NCBI GenBank assembly: GCA_937872445.1
Contig: CALMSL010000040.1
Coordinates: 1 to 56,889 of the forward strand
DNA length: 56,889 nucleotides
DNA from: an uncultured Microbacteriaceae bacterium
GTDB lineage: Bacteria; Actinomycetota; Actinomycetes; Actinomycetales; Microbacteriaceae
Direction of reading: 5' to 3'
This document shows, in pieces, positions 7,337-15,836 of the stretch. The notes below the pieces were generated by a model, which saw only the letters and a program-made list of their open reading frames with translations, ran no database searches and was not told the DNA's origin. Numbering within the stretch: the first letter of the stretch is position 1; each line of letters starts with the position of its first letter. A program made the translations under genes and the position numbers.

Positions 7337-7345
7337 TAGCTGGGG
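7298..7345. repeat. 15-bp direct repeat of the tRNA-Met 3' end around an IS-end fragment
   Basis: CATCTGTAGCTGGGG occurs at 7298-7312 and 7331-7345; the second copy is the end of tRNA-Met plus its 3' flank. The 18 bases between them, with flanking bases, match the IS481-like end at 56810-56832 over 23 bases (7311-7333). This may be a deletion scar of an insertion sequence or a tandem duplication. Confidence 0.6.
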
Positions 7346-7410
7346 CGGGATTCGAACCCGCGACCTCACGATTATGAGTCGTGCGCTCTCACCAACTGAG
7401 CTACCCAGCC
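7337..7410 (-). tRNA. tRNA-Met (CAU)
   Basis: Read on the minus strand, the gene has GGCTGGG and CCCAGCT acceptor arms (first pair G-U), a standard D arm, the anticodon arm ACGA-CTCATAA-TCGT with anticodon CAT, and the T arm GCGGG-TTCGAAT-CCCGC. CCA is not encoded. The body looks like an elongator tRNA-Met; a tRNA-Ile with modified CAU is not excluded by eye. Confidence 0.9.
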
Positions 7411-7442
7411 ACGGCATCCGGCTGAAAACAACCGGATGACCG

Positions 7443-7514
<72 letters not shown>

Positions 7515-7620
7515 GCACAAAAAACCGCGACATGCGCGGGATGGCACCGTAAGAGACTAACACCGCAAAGCAGAGTAGTTTCGACGTGTTCGACCATAAA
7601 GATCCTTCGAAAGGAACACC

Positions 7621-7902
7621 ATGTTCGTGCAACTGTCCATTCATCATCCCAAACCCGACGCTACCGGCATGCTCATCGAATCAATGCACGCCTACGGAGA
7701 CGCCCTGGATGGTGCGCCCGGCCTCATCAGCGTCCACACTTTTCAGGACAAGGAGGCCGGAGTTCTGGTCGGGCTCGCCCTGTGGGCGTCCGAAGACCTG
7801 ATGAAAGCCTCCGTGCACCTGGCCCGCGCCGCCGTCGAAGATCACCCGTTCGACCAGTGGGAAGAACGCGAATCGGAAGGCTACCACCTCACCGACGTGT
7901 GA
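7621..7902 (+). CDS. Small monooxygenase-like (ABM-fold) protein
   Basis: 93 residues with a good GAAAGGA ribosome site. FVQLSIHHPKPDATGMLIES, PGLISVHTFQDKEAGVLVGLALWASEDLM has the pattern of the dimeric alpha/beta-barrel (antibiotic biosynthesis monooxygenase) fold. Members include heme-degrading enzymes and quinone-forming monooxygenases, but many are of unknown role; no diagnostic catalytic residue is clear here. Its stop codon is immediately followed by the stop of the convergent M23 peptidase gene, with no base between. Confidence 0.6.
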   Translation: MFVQLSIHHPKPDATGMLIESMHAYGDALDGAPGLISVHTFQDKEAGVLVGLALWASEDLMKASVHLARAAVEDHPFDQWEERESEGYHLTDV

Positions 7903-9252
7903 CTAGTTCGCGTTCGCCTTCAACCACTCGAACGGATCGACCGGCACACCGTTCACGTGGATCTCGAGGTGCAGGTGAGGCCCGGTGGACTCACCGGTAG
8001 ACCCGACCTGACCGATCTCATCACCGACCTTGACCTGCTGGCCGACCACCACGCGGATGCTGCCCCGCATCATGTGTGCGTACAGGCTCTGAACTTTCTG
8101 CCCATTGATCACGTGATCCACCATCACGTTCTCGCCGTAACTCCAGTCGCCGTTGTCCACGCTGGAGACCACACCGTCCGCGATGGCCTGGATGGCCGCA
8201 CCATAGCCCGGGGTGAAGTCGACACCGCGATGGAACGTGGAACAGCCGCCACACGGCGCAATTCGCGGGCCGTAGCCGTCCGTAATGGGAACGGCGACAG
8301 GGAACGGCCACTGAATGGTGCCGTTCGGGTCGTTCGTGTAGGACCAGTTGCGGTTACCGTACTTGAGGAACAGGCTTTCCCGAAGGGACAGGGCGGTGTA
8401 ATTGTCGCGGGTAACCGTCTGCCCGGCCGCCGCCTGCACACTGATCGACTGCGCCTTCTCGACCACCGGTGCGGCAGTCGCCGCCACGGTAGTACCGGTC
8501 GTCGCCTGCACGGGATAGAACGCGTTCGCCGGGATGGACGTCGACACCATCATGAGGCCGGCACCGACCATCGCCCCGAGCGTCATGAGCTTGGAGAGCA
8601 TCTGCCGCTTCAGGGACTTCTGTCGCGACCGCGGAACACTCGCGCCGCGAGGCGGTGCGGACGGACGCGGACGGGAGGTGCCGCGCGGCGGCTTCACCGG
8701 CCGGAGCGACTTCGGCTTGCGCGGTGCCTTCACCTTCGGGCTCTTCGCCTTCGACGCAGACTTCGACGACGCACTTCGGCGGGTCGGCTGGGCTTCCTGC
8801 GGCTGGGCTGCCGGAGCTGGGATCGCCGCTGCCTGCACTGAAGCCTGCACTGAAGATTGCACTGAAGATTGCATGGTTGTCTGCGGCGGGACCTGCACCG
8901 GGAGAACCGGAGCCGGCGCTTGCACGACCAGAGCCGACTGGGCGGCCTCTGCTTGCTCCCTGGCGCGCAGCTCGCGACGGGTCAGCGGCAATCTGGCACC
9001 CGCAACCCTGGGCTGCACGGAGTGGGTTTGCTCAGAGTGGGTTTGCTCAGCGTGGGTTTGCTCAGCGTGGGCTTGCACCGCGGGGCCTGCGGGGGATGTC
9101 GCCGCACTGATGGCGGGATTCACGGCTCTCGGAACACGAGCCTCTGGCGCCGTCGAGGCGGCCGGCGAAATGTCGAAGCCGAGAAGGGCGAATCCGGAAT
9201 CCGGGTCCGCTGAGAACGAGCCGTCGGCTCCATGCTCGCTAATCTCGGCCAC
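7903..9252 (-). CDS. M23 family metallopeptidase (membrane-anchored, LytM domain)
   Basis: 449 residues. The C-terminal 120 residues form a peptidase M23 domain: FHRGVDFTPG supplies H341 and D345 and HLHLEIHV near residue 426 supplies the second metal-binding His pair; a zinc endopeptidase cutting cell-wall peptide cross-links is expected. In front lie a long Pro/Ala/Arg-rich cytoplasmic region with a basic stretch (KAKSPKVKAPRKPKSLRPVK) and one hydrophobic segment (about 217-243) ending SIPANAF. Near the N-terminus the units HAEQT/HSEQT repeat four times, matching a tandem repeat in the DNA at 9013-9075. Start GTG 9252 lacks a ribosome site. Substrate is inferred from the family. Confidence 0.85.
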   Translation of the reverse strand: MAEISEHGADGSFSADPDSGFALLGFDISPAASTAPEARVPRAVNPAISAATSPAGPAVQAHAEQTHAEQTHSEQTHSVQPRVAGARLPLTRRELRAREQAEAAQSALVVQAPAPVLPVQVPPQTTMQSSVQSSVQASVQAAAIPAPAAQPQEAQPTRRSASSKSASKAKSPKVKAPRKPKSLRPVKPPRGTSRPRPSAPPRGASVPRSRQKSLKRQMLSKLMTLGAMVGAGLMMVSTSIPANAFYPVQATTGTTVAATAAPVVEKAQSISVQAAAGQTVTRDNYTALSLRESLFLKYGNRNWSYTNDPNGTIQWPFPVAVPITDGYGPRIAPCGGCSTFHRGVDFTPGYGAAIQAIADGVVSSVDNGDWSYGENVMVDHVINGQKVQSLYAHMMRGSIRVVVGQQVKVGDEIGQVGSTGESTGPHLHLEIHVNGVPVDPFEWLKANAN

Positions 9253-9469
9253 GGACTATCAGTTCACAATCTCGATATCAGTGAATTCGCCGAAGGCGCA
9301 CGCATCACCCGGCAGTGCCCACATTTCAGCGAATCTCCTCACACACCTGACCAACCAGCACGACAAAAGCGCACGTCGGGCCGCGCCGTCACAGCAGCAA
9401 TCGTCCGATCGCTAGATAACGAACTCGTAAAGGATAGCCCAATACCCTGTGAATTCACCACCCCTGCGC

Positions 9470-10276
9470 TCAGAGTCCGCACGCAATCAACGCGGTTTCC
9501 AGGGCATCCGAAACGCCCGGCTCGGCGGCCAAAACGAAGTCCACCGAAGGTCGGGAACCGCGCAAACCGGCCACCCGAGCGCCCGCCTCGCTCGCGATGA
9601 GCGCCCCCGCGGCGAAGTCCCACGGATTCAGGCCGCGCTCGAAGTACCCGTTGAGCCTTCCCGCCGCCACATCGCACAGGTCCAGGGCCGCCGCGCCCTG
9701 CCGACGGATGTCCCGCACCCGGCCGATGAGCTCGACCAGAATGCGAGCCTGGGCGCGCCGGTCGTGGGCCACATAGGCGAACCCGGTCCCGATGAGCGCC
9801 TGCGACAGCTCCACGGGAGGAGCGACGCTGATCAGAACCCCGTTGAGGGTTGCACCTGCGCCGCGGGCCGCCGCAAAGACCTCGTCCGCCGCCGGATTGT
9901 GCACCGCACCGGCGAGCGCGGTCCAGGTGGCGGGATCCTGCCCGCCCTCCACCACGGCGATGCTCACGGCGTAGTGCCGGATGCCGTACAGGTAGTTCAC
10001 TGTGCCGTCGATCGGGTCGACGACCCAGGTGAGTCCGCTCGTTCCGGCAACGGAGCCGCCGCCCTCTTCGCCGAGGATGCCGTCGTCCGGTCTCGCCTCC
10101 GCCAGCAGCGACCGGATGAGGTCCTCCGTGTCGCGGTCGGCCTGCGTCACGACATCCTCCAGCGACGACTTCGACGCGGCGACCGTCACGCCCTGGGTGC
10201 GCCGTTGCGCCGCCAAGTCCCCCGCCTCAACGGCGATCCGCGTCGCGAGGTCCAGGAGTTCGGTGTGTGCAGTCAT
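9470..10276 (-). CDS. Inositol monophosphatase family protein
   Basis: 268 residues. The metal and phosphate site is complete: GEEGGG, DPIDGTVNY and WDFAAGALIASEAGA, so a Mg-dependent, Li-sensitive type phosphomonoesterase is expected. Substrates in this family include inositol phosphate, histidinol phosphate and sugar phosphates; the sequence alone does not choose. The ATG occupies 10274-10276 and its A coincides with the last base of the encoded CCA of tRNA-Tyr, so the mRNA is presumably released as a leaderless end when the tRNA is processed. An extension of the frame upstream only translates the tRNA and is not real. Confidence 0.88.
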   Translation of the reverse strand: MTAHTELLDLATRIAVEAGDLAAQRRTQGVTVAASKSSLEDVVTQADRDTEDLIRSLLAEARPDDGILGEEGGGSVAGTSGLTWVVDPIDGTVNYLYGIRHYAVSIAVVEGGQDPATWTALAGAVHNPAADEVFAAARGAGATLNGVLISVAPPVELSQALIGTGFAYVAHDRRAQARILVELIGRVRDIRRQGAAALDLCDVAAGRLNGYFERGLNPWDFAAGALIASEAGARVAGLRGSRPSVDFVLAAEPGVSDALETALIACGL

Positions 10277-10360
10277 GGTGGCAAGTACAGGATTCGAACC
10301 TGTGAAGTCTGAGACGTCTGATTTACAGTCAGATCCCTTTGGCCGCTTGGGTAACTTGCC
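10276..10360 (-). tRNA. tRNA-Tyr (GUA)
   Basis: Minus-strand type II tRNA: acceptor GGCAAGT/ACTTGCC, anticodon arm CTGAC-TGTAAAT with anticodon GTA, a long variable arm (GACGTCTCAGACTTC) and T arm ACAGG-TTCGAAT-CCTGT. CCA is encoded. Its last base is the first base of the downstream gene's ATG. Confidence 0.95.
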
Positions 10361-10465
10361 GGGTGCTCCGGCCACATGTATTCATCTGACCGGAGACAGA
10401 ACTCAAGGATAGCGTGCCAGGGGGCACCGCAAAATCACTTGCCCGATGCGGCCGCGCCGCCCGGA

Positions 10466-11251
10466 TCATCGACCGGCGTCGGCGGCGGCCTTCGCGTACC
10501 GGTTGGCCGCGTTCGCGACCGATTGCGCGTACGCGCCGGAACCATTGAACGCGAGCACGCCGGCCCGCCAACCGTCGCGACTCGCCATGTCTCCGCTGGC
10601 CCGGCAGAGATAGTTGGAGGTCGCCACCACCGCGTCGTCGATATTCTGCGGATCCTCCACACCGTCGCCATTGCCGTCCGTGTGCCAGTTCCGCCAGGTC
10701 TGCGGGATCAACTGCATGGGCCCGACCGCGCGATCAAAATTCGGGTCGCCATCCAGCAGTCCGCCGTCGGAGTCGGGGATGTGCGAAGATGCGGAACCAT
10801 CCAGTGCGATCCCGAAGATCGGCGGCGTGACGGTGCCGTCCGCACCGACCGACGAGCCGCCGTGACGACCGTGGTCGCTTTCCACAAGGCCGATCCCTGC
10901 GAGAGTCGTCCAGCCCAATCCGCACGTGGGCATAGCGCGCGACTTGGCGATCGCGGCGCCCGCGTACGCTGCAAGCGCCCGCTCCGGGATGCCGGACGCC
11001 GCGGAAACCTTCGCGACCCAGCCTGCATCGACCAGCCCGGCCACCCCAGGGCCGGTGGGTTCGGCGGCCGCCGGCGGCGCTTCGGCAGGTACAGCAAAAT
11101 CAGGTCCGGGTGACTGAGAAACCGACGGGGCTGCGGACGGGATGCGCGGCGCAAGCAAAACGAACGACGCCCCCGCAAGCAGCGCAGTCCCCAGCAACAC
11201 CGCCACGGCGACGGCGGCGATCTTCGGAACCCGGCCTCGGAAAACAGTCAT
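10466..11251 (-). CDS. Membrane-anchored lytic murein transglycosylase
   Basis: 261 residues with one N-terminal membrane segment (about residues 12-34, [20 protein letters not shown]) and a Pro/Ala-rich linker. The catalytic domain resembles SLT/MltB-like transglycosylases: [18 protein letters not shown] supplies the catalytic Glu, followed by [14 protein letters not shown] and the [14 protein letters not shown] helix. It would cleave the glycan strand of peptidoglycan from outside the membrane. It is monocistronic in appearance; divergent from yajQ. Start ATG 11251 has no strong ribosome site. Confidence 0.82.
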   Translation of the reverse strand: MTVFRGRVPKIAAVAVAVLLGTALLAGASFVLLAPRIPSAAPSVSQSPGPDFAVPAEAPPAAAEPTGPGVAGLVDAGWVAKVSAASGIPERALAAYAGAAIAKSRAMPTCGLGWTTLAGIGLVESDHGRHGGSSVGADGTVTPPIFGIALDGSASSHIPDSDGGLLDGDPNFDRAVGPMQLIPQTWRNWHTDGNGDGVEDPQNIDDAVVATSNYLCRASGDMASRDGWRAGVLAFNGSGAYAQSVANAANRYAKAAADAGR

Positions 11252-11314
11252 TGCGGCTATCCCACCACGAATGACTCGGGGTTGGCTGACACCGTCCCGG
11301 CTACGATTGGCGGC

Positions 11315-11803
11315 ATGGCAGATTCAACCTTCGACATTGTCAGCAAAGTGGACACGATGGAGCTCGACAATGCGCTCCACCAGGCCCAGAAGGAGATCGC
11401 TCAGCGATACGACTTCAAAAATGTGGGCGCCGAGATCAATTTCAGCGGGGAGAAGATCCTCATGAAGGCGAGCTCCGAGGAGCGAGTGAAAGCCGTGCTC
11501 GAAGTTTTCGAATCGAAACTCATCAAACGCGGCATCTCGCTGCGCAGCCTCGACGCCGGCGAACCGTACCCGTCCGGCAAGGAACACCGCATCGAGGCCG
11601 GCGTGAAGCAGGGCATCGCGCAGGAGGATGCCAAAAAGATTTCGAAACTGATCCGCGACGATGCGCCCAAGAGCGTGAAGGCGCAGATTCAGGGCGACGA
11701 GCTGCGGGTGAGTTCGAAGAGCCGAGACGACCTGCAAGCCACTATGGCAATGCTCAAGGCCGCGAAGCTCGACGTCGACCTGCAGTTCGTCAACTTCAGA
11801 TAG
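11315..11803 (+). CDS. yajQ: YajQ family nucleotide-binding protein
   Basis: 162 residues, beginning [20 protein letters not shown], the hallmark opening of the YajQ/DUF520 family, and containing [18 protein letters not shown] and FVNFR at the end. YajQ proteins have two ferredoxin-like domains; some bind cyclic di-GMP, others bind nucleic acids. Start set at ATG 11315 because the family begins there and TACGAT lies seven bases upstream (leaderless pattern); the frame is open eleven codons further. The TAG stop lies inside the first unit of a tandem repeat. Confidence 0.9.
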   Translation: MADSTFDIVSKVDTMELDNALHQAQKEIAQRYDFKNVGAEINFSGEKILMKASSEERVKAVLEVFESKLIKRGISLRSLDAGEPYPSGKEHRIEAGVKQGIAQEDAKKISKLIRDDAPKSVKAQIQGDELRVSSKSRDDLQATMAMLKAAKLDVDLQFVNFR

Positions 11804-11853
11804 CACAGCTTCAGATTGCACAGCTTCAGACAGCACGGGTTCAGATAGCACAG
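11794..11853 (+). repeat. Four tandem 15-bp units after yajQ
   Basis: CTTCAGATAGCACAG is repeated four times with small changes (11794-11808, 11809-11823, 11824-11838, 11839-11853). The first unit contains the yajQ stop codon, so the repeat grew out of the end of the coding sequence. The third and fourth units carry two changes and one change respectively. Confidence 0.9.
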
Positions 11854-11890
11854 CGCAGCAGGGCGCTCGAGCGCAACGGATCGGAGCACC

Positions 11891-13354
11891 ATGAACGGTT
11901 GGACACTGACCGTATGGATTGCCGCGATTCTCGTCGCCATCGACTTCGTGGTGCGCATCGTCGCGCTCATCGTCATCCCGCGCAACCGGCGGCCGCAAAC
12001 CGCCATGGCGTGGCTTCTCGCGATCTTCTTCCTGCCCTACATCGGCATCCTGCTGTTCCTCGTGCTCGGCAGCCGGCACCTGCCGAAAGGCCGCCGCGAC
12101 AAGCAGGACGAGATCAACCGCTACATCCTGGAGACCACGGAAGGCATCGACCAGCTCTCGCATGACCACCCGTGGCCGGAATGGCTCGAGCCGATCGCCG
12201 CGCTCAACCGCAACCTGGGGGCGATGCCCCTCGTCGGCGGCAACGACGCGCAGCTCTACCCCGACTATCTGGAGTCCCTTCAGGCGATGACCGATGCCGT
12301 GGGCAAGGCGAAAAAGTACGTCCACTCCGAGTTTTACATCATGGCGCTGGATGAGACGACCGAGCCGTACTTCGACGCCCTGGAGGCCGCAGCGGCGCGG
12401 GGCGTGACGGTGCGGGTTCTCCTCGACCACATCGCGTCCCTGCGCGTGCCCGGGTATCGAAGGATGATCCACCGGTTGAAGTCGATGGGAGTGAAGTGGC
12501 AGCTCATGCTTCCGTTCCAGCCGTTCCGCGGACGGTTCCAGCGCATCGACCTGCGCAACCATCGGAAGCTCCTCGTCGTGGACGGGCTCGTCGCGTTCAC
12601 CGGATCGCAGAACATCATCGACTCCAGCTACAACAAACCGTCGAACGTGCGCCGCGGCCTGCACTGGAAAGACCTCATGGTTCGATTCGAAGGCCCGATC
12701 GTCGCCGGGGTCAACGCCCTGTTCGTGACCGACTGGTACAGCGAAACCGACGAACTGATATCGCGCGAAGTGACCCCGGCGCGCAGGGCGCCCGTGCGGG
12801 AACCGGTCGGCGCTCAGGTCGTTCCCAGCGGACCGTCATTCGACGGCGAGAACAACCTGCGCCTGTTCAATTCGCTGCTCTACGCCGCCCAGGAACGCAT
12901 CACCATCTGCAGTCCGTATTTCGTGCCGGACGAATCCATGCTCTACGCGATCACGACCGCGGCGCAGAGCGGACTCAACGTCGAAATCTTCATGTCGGAG
13001 ATCGGCGACCAGCCGGTCGTGTACCACGCCCAGCGCAGCTACTACGAGGAACTGCTCAAGGCCGGAGTGCGGATCTGGCTGTACCGGGCGCCCACCGTGC
13101 TGCATCCGAAGCATTTCAGCATCGATGACCAGGTGGCGGTGATCGGCTCCAGCAATATGGACATGCGGTCATTCAGCCTGAACCTGGAGATCTCCGTCAT
13201 GGTGCGCGGCCACTCGTTCGTGAACGACCTGCGCGTTCTCGAAGACGGCTACCGACGAAACAGCAGGGAGCTCAGCCTCGACGAGTGGCTCGCCCGGCCG
13301 TTCCTCTCGCAAGTGCTCGACAACCTGGCACGGCTCACCTCAGCCGTGCAGTGA
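11891..13354 (+). CDS. cls: Cardiolipin synthase (phospholipase D superfamily)
   Basis: 487 residues. Two N-terminal membrane segments with IPRNRRPQTAMAWLLAIFFL between them, then two HKD phospholipase D motifs: HRKLLVVDGLVAFTGSQNI and HPKHFSIDDQVAVIGSSNMD. This is the bacterial-type ClsA architecture, joining two phosphatidylglycerol molecules (or PG and CDP-DAG) at the inner membrane. Start ATG 11891 has GGAGCACC upstream. It ends three bases before the convergent reductase gene stop. Confidence 0.92.
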   Translation: MNGWTLTVWIAAILVAIDFVVRIVALIVIPRNRRPQTAMAWLLAIFFLPYIGILLFLVLGSRHLPKGRRDKQDEINRYILETTEGIDQLSHDHPWPEWLEPIAALNRNLGAMPLVGGNDAQLYPDYLESLQAMTDAVGKAKKYVHSEFYIMALDETTEPYFDALEAAAARGVTVRVLLDHIASLRVPGYRRMIHRLKSMGVKWQLMLPFQPFRGRFQRIDLRNHRKLLVVDGLVAFTGSQNIIDSSYNKPSNVRRGLHWKDLMVRFEGPIVAGVNALFVTDWYSETDELISREVTPARRAPVREPVGAQVVPSGPSFDGENNLRLFNSLLYAAQERITICSPYFVPDESMLYAITTAAQSGLNVEIFMSEIGDQPVVYHAQRSYYEELLKAGVRIWLYRAPTVLHPKHFSIDDQVAVIGSSNMDMRSFSLNLEISVMVRGHSFVNDLRVLEDGYRRNSRELSLDEWLARPFLSQVLDNLARLTSAVQ

Positions 13355-13357
13355 GGC

Positions 13358-14728
13358 TCACCCGTCTGTGCGCGAGATGTCGACCATGTCGTCGCGCGGA
13401 ACCACTTTGATGCGCTCGCGGTCCTGAGCCTCGCCGAGGGCGCGCTCGTGCGCGTCCAGCCGGTGCCAGCCCTCCACGGTCGTGTAGCGGATGCCGCGGG
13501 CATCGAGCATGGCGGCCACCGCCTCCGGTTCCGGCTCGGCCGGCGACCACCACTCGGCCTGGTCGCCGAGGACACTCTGAACGGTTTCCATCGCGTCGCT
13601 CTTCGTCGCCCCGATAAGCCCCACCGGGCCGCGCTTGATCCAGCCGCTCGCGTACACACCGGGCACCTGTTCATCCTGGTCGTCAATCGCGCGGCCGGCC
13701 CGGTTGGGGATCACGCCGCGGTGCTCATCGAACGGGACGCCGTGAAGCTGCGTCCCGAAGTACCCGATCGCCCGGTATACGCCGTCCACCGGCCAGTCGC
13801 GGAACTCCCCTGTCCCTTTCACGCCGCCCTCGCCATCCGGCACGGTGCGCTCCACCCGGATTCCTGTCACGCGGTCGGTCCCCAGAATTTCGACCGGCCG
13901 CGAATAGAAATGCAGGTGGATGCGGCGGGACGCCGCGCCGGTGGTACGCGAACGCCACTCGGTGAGGGTTCGATTGATCACAAACAACTGCTTGTTCGTG
14001 GCGATGGAGCGTTCATCGGATTCATCGATGCCGAAATCCGCTTCGTCGAGGATGACGTCGACATCCCGCAACTCGCCCAGCTCCCGCAGTTCCAGCGGCG
14101 TGAACCTCACCTGGAGGGGGCCGCGCCGACCGAACAGGTGAACGTCGGTGACCGGCGACGCGGCGAGCACCTCGTACACGTTCGCGGGCACCTCCGTCGG
14201 CAGCAGGTCTTCGGCGTGCTTGGCGAGCATGCGCGTGACATCGAGGGCGACATTGCCGTTGCCGATGACCGCGGCGGTGCGATGGTCGAGCGGCCAGTCG
14301 CGCGGGACATCCGGGTGCCCGTCGTACCAGCTCACGAATTCGCCGGCTCCGAAACTGCCGGGCAGATGCACGCCCGGTATTCTCAGCTCGGCATCCCGCA
14401 CCGCGCCGGTCGTGAAGATCACGGCGTTGTAGTGGTGTTTCAGGTCATCGAGCGTGATGTCGCTGCCGTAGCGCACATTGCCGAACAGGCGGATGTTGCC
14501 GCCATCCAGCACTTCGCGCAGGGCATTCACGATTCCCTTGATTCGCGGGTGGTCGGGGGCGACGCCGTAGCGGACGAGACCGTACGGCGCCGGCAACTGC
14601 TCGAACAGATCGATCGACACGTCGAAATGCCGCTCGGCCTTCAGGAGCAGGTCGGCCGCGAAAATTCCGGCGGGGCCGGCACCCACAATGGCAATGCGGA
14701 GCGTCATCCGCGGTTCATCAGTCACAGC
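13358..14728 (-). CDS. FprA-type ferredoxin/flavodoxin-NADP+ reductase
   Basis: About 456 residues. IAIVGAGPAGIFAADLLLK is the FAD dinucleotide-binding motif, and AVIGNGNVALDVTRMLAKHAED the NADPH-binding one; the domain order and the motif PYGLVRYGVAPDHPRIKG match the adrenodoxin reductase-like FprA of actinobacteria. It would pass electrons from NADPH to a ferredoxin. Start GTG 14728 is preferred, with GAGG five bases upstream; a TTG at 14779 would overlap the upstream gene, and ATG 14707 begins right at the FAD motif. It follows the polyprenyl synthase gene and may share its transcript. Confidence 0.88.
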   Translation of the reverse strand, partial: AVTDEPRMTLRIAIVGAGPAGIFAADLLLKAERHFDVSIDLFEQLPAPYGLVRYGVAPDHPRIKGIVNALREVLDGGNIRLFGNVRYGSDITLDDLKHHYNAVIFTTGAVRDAELRIPGVHLPGSFGAGEFVSWYDGHPDVPRDWPLDHRTAAVIGNGNVALDVTRMLAKHAEDLLPTEVPANVYEVLAASPVTDVHLFGRRGPLQVRFTPLELRELGELRDVDVILDEADFGIDESDERSIATNKQLFVINRTLTEWRSRTTGAASRRIHLHFYSRPVEILGTDRVTGIRVERTVPDGEGGVKGTGEFRDWPVDGVYRAIGYFGTQLHGVPFDEHRGVIPNRAGRAIDDQDEQVPGVYASGWIKRGPVGLIGATKSDAMETVQSVLGDQAEWWSPAEPEPEAVAAMLDARGIRYTTVEGWHRLDAHERALGEAQDRERIKVVPRDDMVDISRTDG

Positions 14729-14762
14729 ATCCTCGTCGGCGTGGGGCACATCGAGCGGCCGG

Positions 14763-15836
14763 TCAGTTTGAGCGCTCAACGAGCGCGTCGGCGAATCTGG
14801 TGAGCGCGCGGCGTACCGGTTCGTCGGGAAGCACGGACAGCGCCTGGACGCCCTCGTGCGCCCAACGGCGAGCCTCGTCGAGCGTTGCCCTCGTCACCGG
14901 GTGGGCGCGAAGCTCCGCCACGGCGTCCGTGAACTCGTCGCTCGCCTCCGGGCCGCCGTTCACGCCGCGATCGATACGCTCCAGAAGCGCCGCGGCCTGC
15001 GGGTCCTCCATCGCCTGCCTGCGCAGGTACAGAAGCGGCAGCGTCGCGACACCGGTCCGCAGGTCGGCGCCCGGCGTCTTCCCGGTCTGCTCCACCTCGG
15101 CGGAAAGGTCGATGACATCATCGATCAACTGGAACGCGACGCCGATCTTCTCCCCGAATTCGCGCACCGGCTCCATGTATTCGGATGGGGCGTTGGAGAA
15201 AATCACCCCGACCTCGGCCGCCGCGGCGATGAGGGATCCGGTCTTGTCGGCGAGCACCTGAAGGTAGTGTTCGATCGGATCATCCTGGGGGTTCGGACCG
15301 ATCGTTTCGTGGAGTTGCCCGAGGCAGAGCCGCTCGAAGGTTGCCGCCTGCAGCCGCACCGCACGCTCGCCGAGGCTCGCAATCAGCCGGCCGGCGCGAG
15401 CGAACAGCAAATCCCCGGTGAGGATGGCAACCGAGTTGCCCCACACCGATTGCACGCTGGGCACGCCCCGACGCACTTCCGCGTCATCCATCACATCGTC
15501 GTGATACAGGGAGGCGAGGTGGGTGATTTCCATCGCCTGGGCCGCCACAATCACATCGTCAGTGTTCCCGTCGCCCAGCTGCGCCGTGAGGAGGGTCAGG
15601 GTCGGTCGAATGCGCTTTCCGCCCGCGTCGAACAGGTACCGAGCTGTCACATCCGCCAGGTTGTCGGCGAACGTCACCTCGGCGAGAAGGCCGCCCTCCA
15701 CGCGCTCCAGACCTTTCTCGAGGGCGATGGCGAACCGACGATCCTCCGCCGACGCGAACAGCGTCTCGCCGAGGCCGAGCGCCGACTGCAGTTTGTGGCG
15801 CCGCCGCAATTGCTGAATTTCGTGCTGGGACCTCAC
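14763..15836 (-). CDS. Polyprenyl diphosphate synthase (menaquinone side chain)
   Basis: 358 residues. The two Asp-rich motifs of trans-prenyltransferases are present: LYHDDVMDDAEVRRG (DDxxD) and FQLIDDVIDLSAE. GGKRIRPTLTLLTAQLG is the IPP-binding loop. It condenses IPP onto an allylic primer to make the long isoprenoid used by MenA. Start is set at GTG 15836, whose GTGA overlaps the TGA of menG, so translation is coupled; the longer upstream frame only runs antisense-like through menG. Chain length cannot be read by eye. Confidence 0.88.
   Translation of the reverse strand: MRSQHEIQQLRRRHKLQSALGLGETLFASAEDRRFAIALEKGLERVEGGLLAEVTFADNLADVTARYLFDAGGKRIRPTLTLLTAQLGDGNTDDVIVAAQAMEITHLASLYHDDVMDDAEVRRGVPSVQSVWGNSVAILTGDLLFARAGRLIASLGERAVRLQAATFERLCLGQLHETIGPNPQDDPIEHYLQVLADKTGSLIAAAAEVGVIFSNAPSEYMEPVREFGEKIGVAFQLIDDVIDLSAEVEQTGKTPGADLRTGVATLPLLYLRRQAMEDPQAAALLERIDRGVNGGPEASDEFTDAVAELRAHPVTRATLDEARRWAHEGVQALSVLPDEPVRRALTRFADALVERSN

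Noticed and set aside
9013-9075. Short direct repeats that could suggest a CRISPR
   Set aside because: They are in-frame coding repeats (HAEQT/HSEQT) of the M23 peptidase; no spacers.
10277-10375. N-terminal extension of the inositol-phosphatase gene
   Set aside because: It translates tRNA-Tyr backwards through the same strand and cannot be coding.
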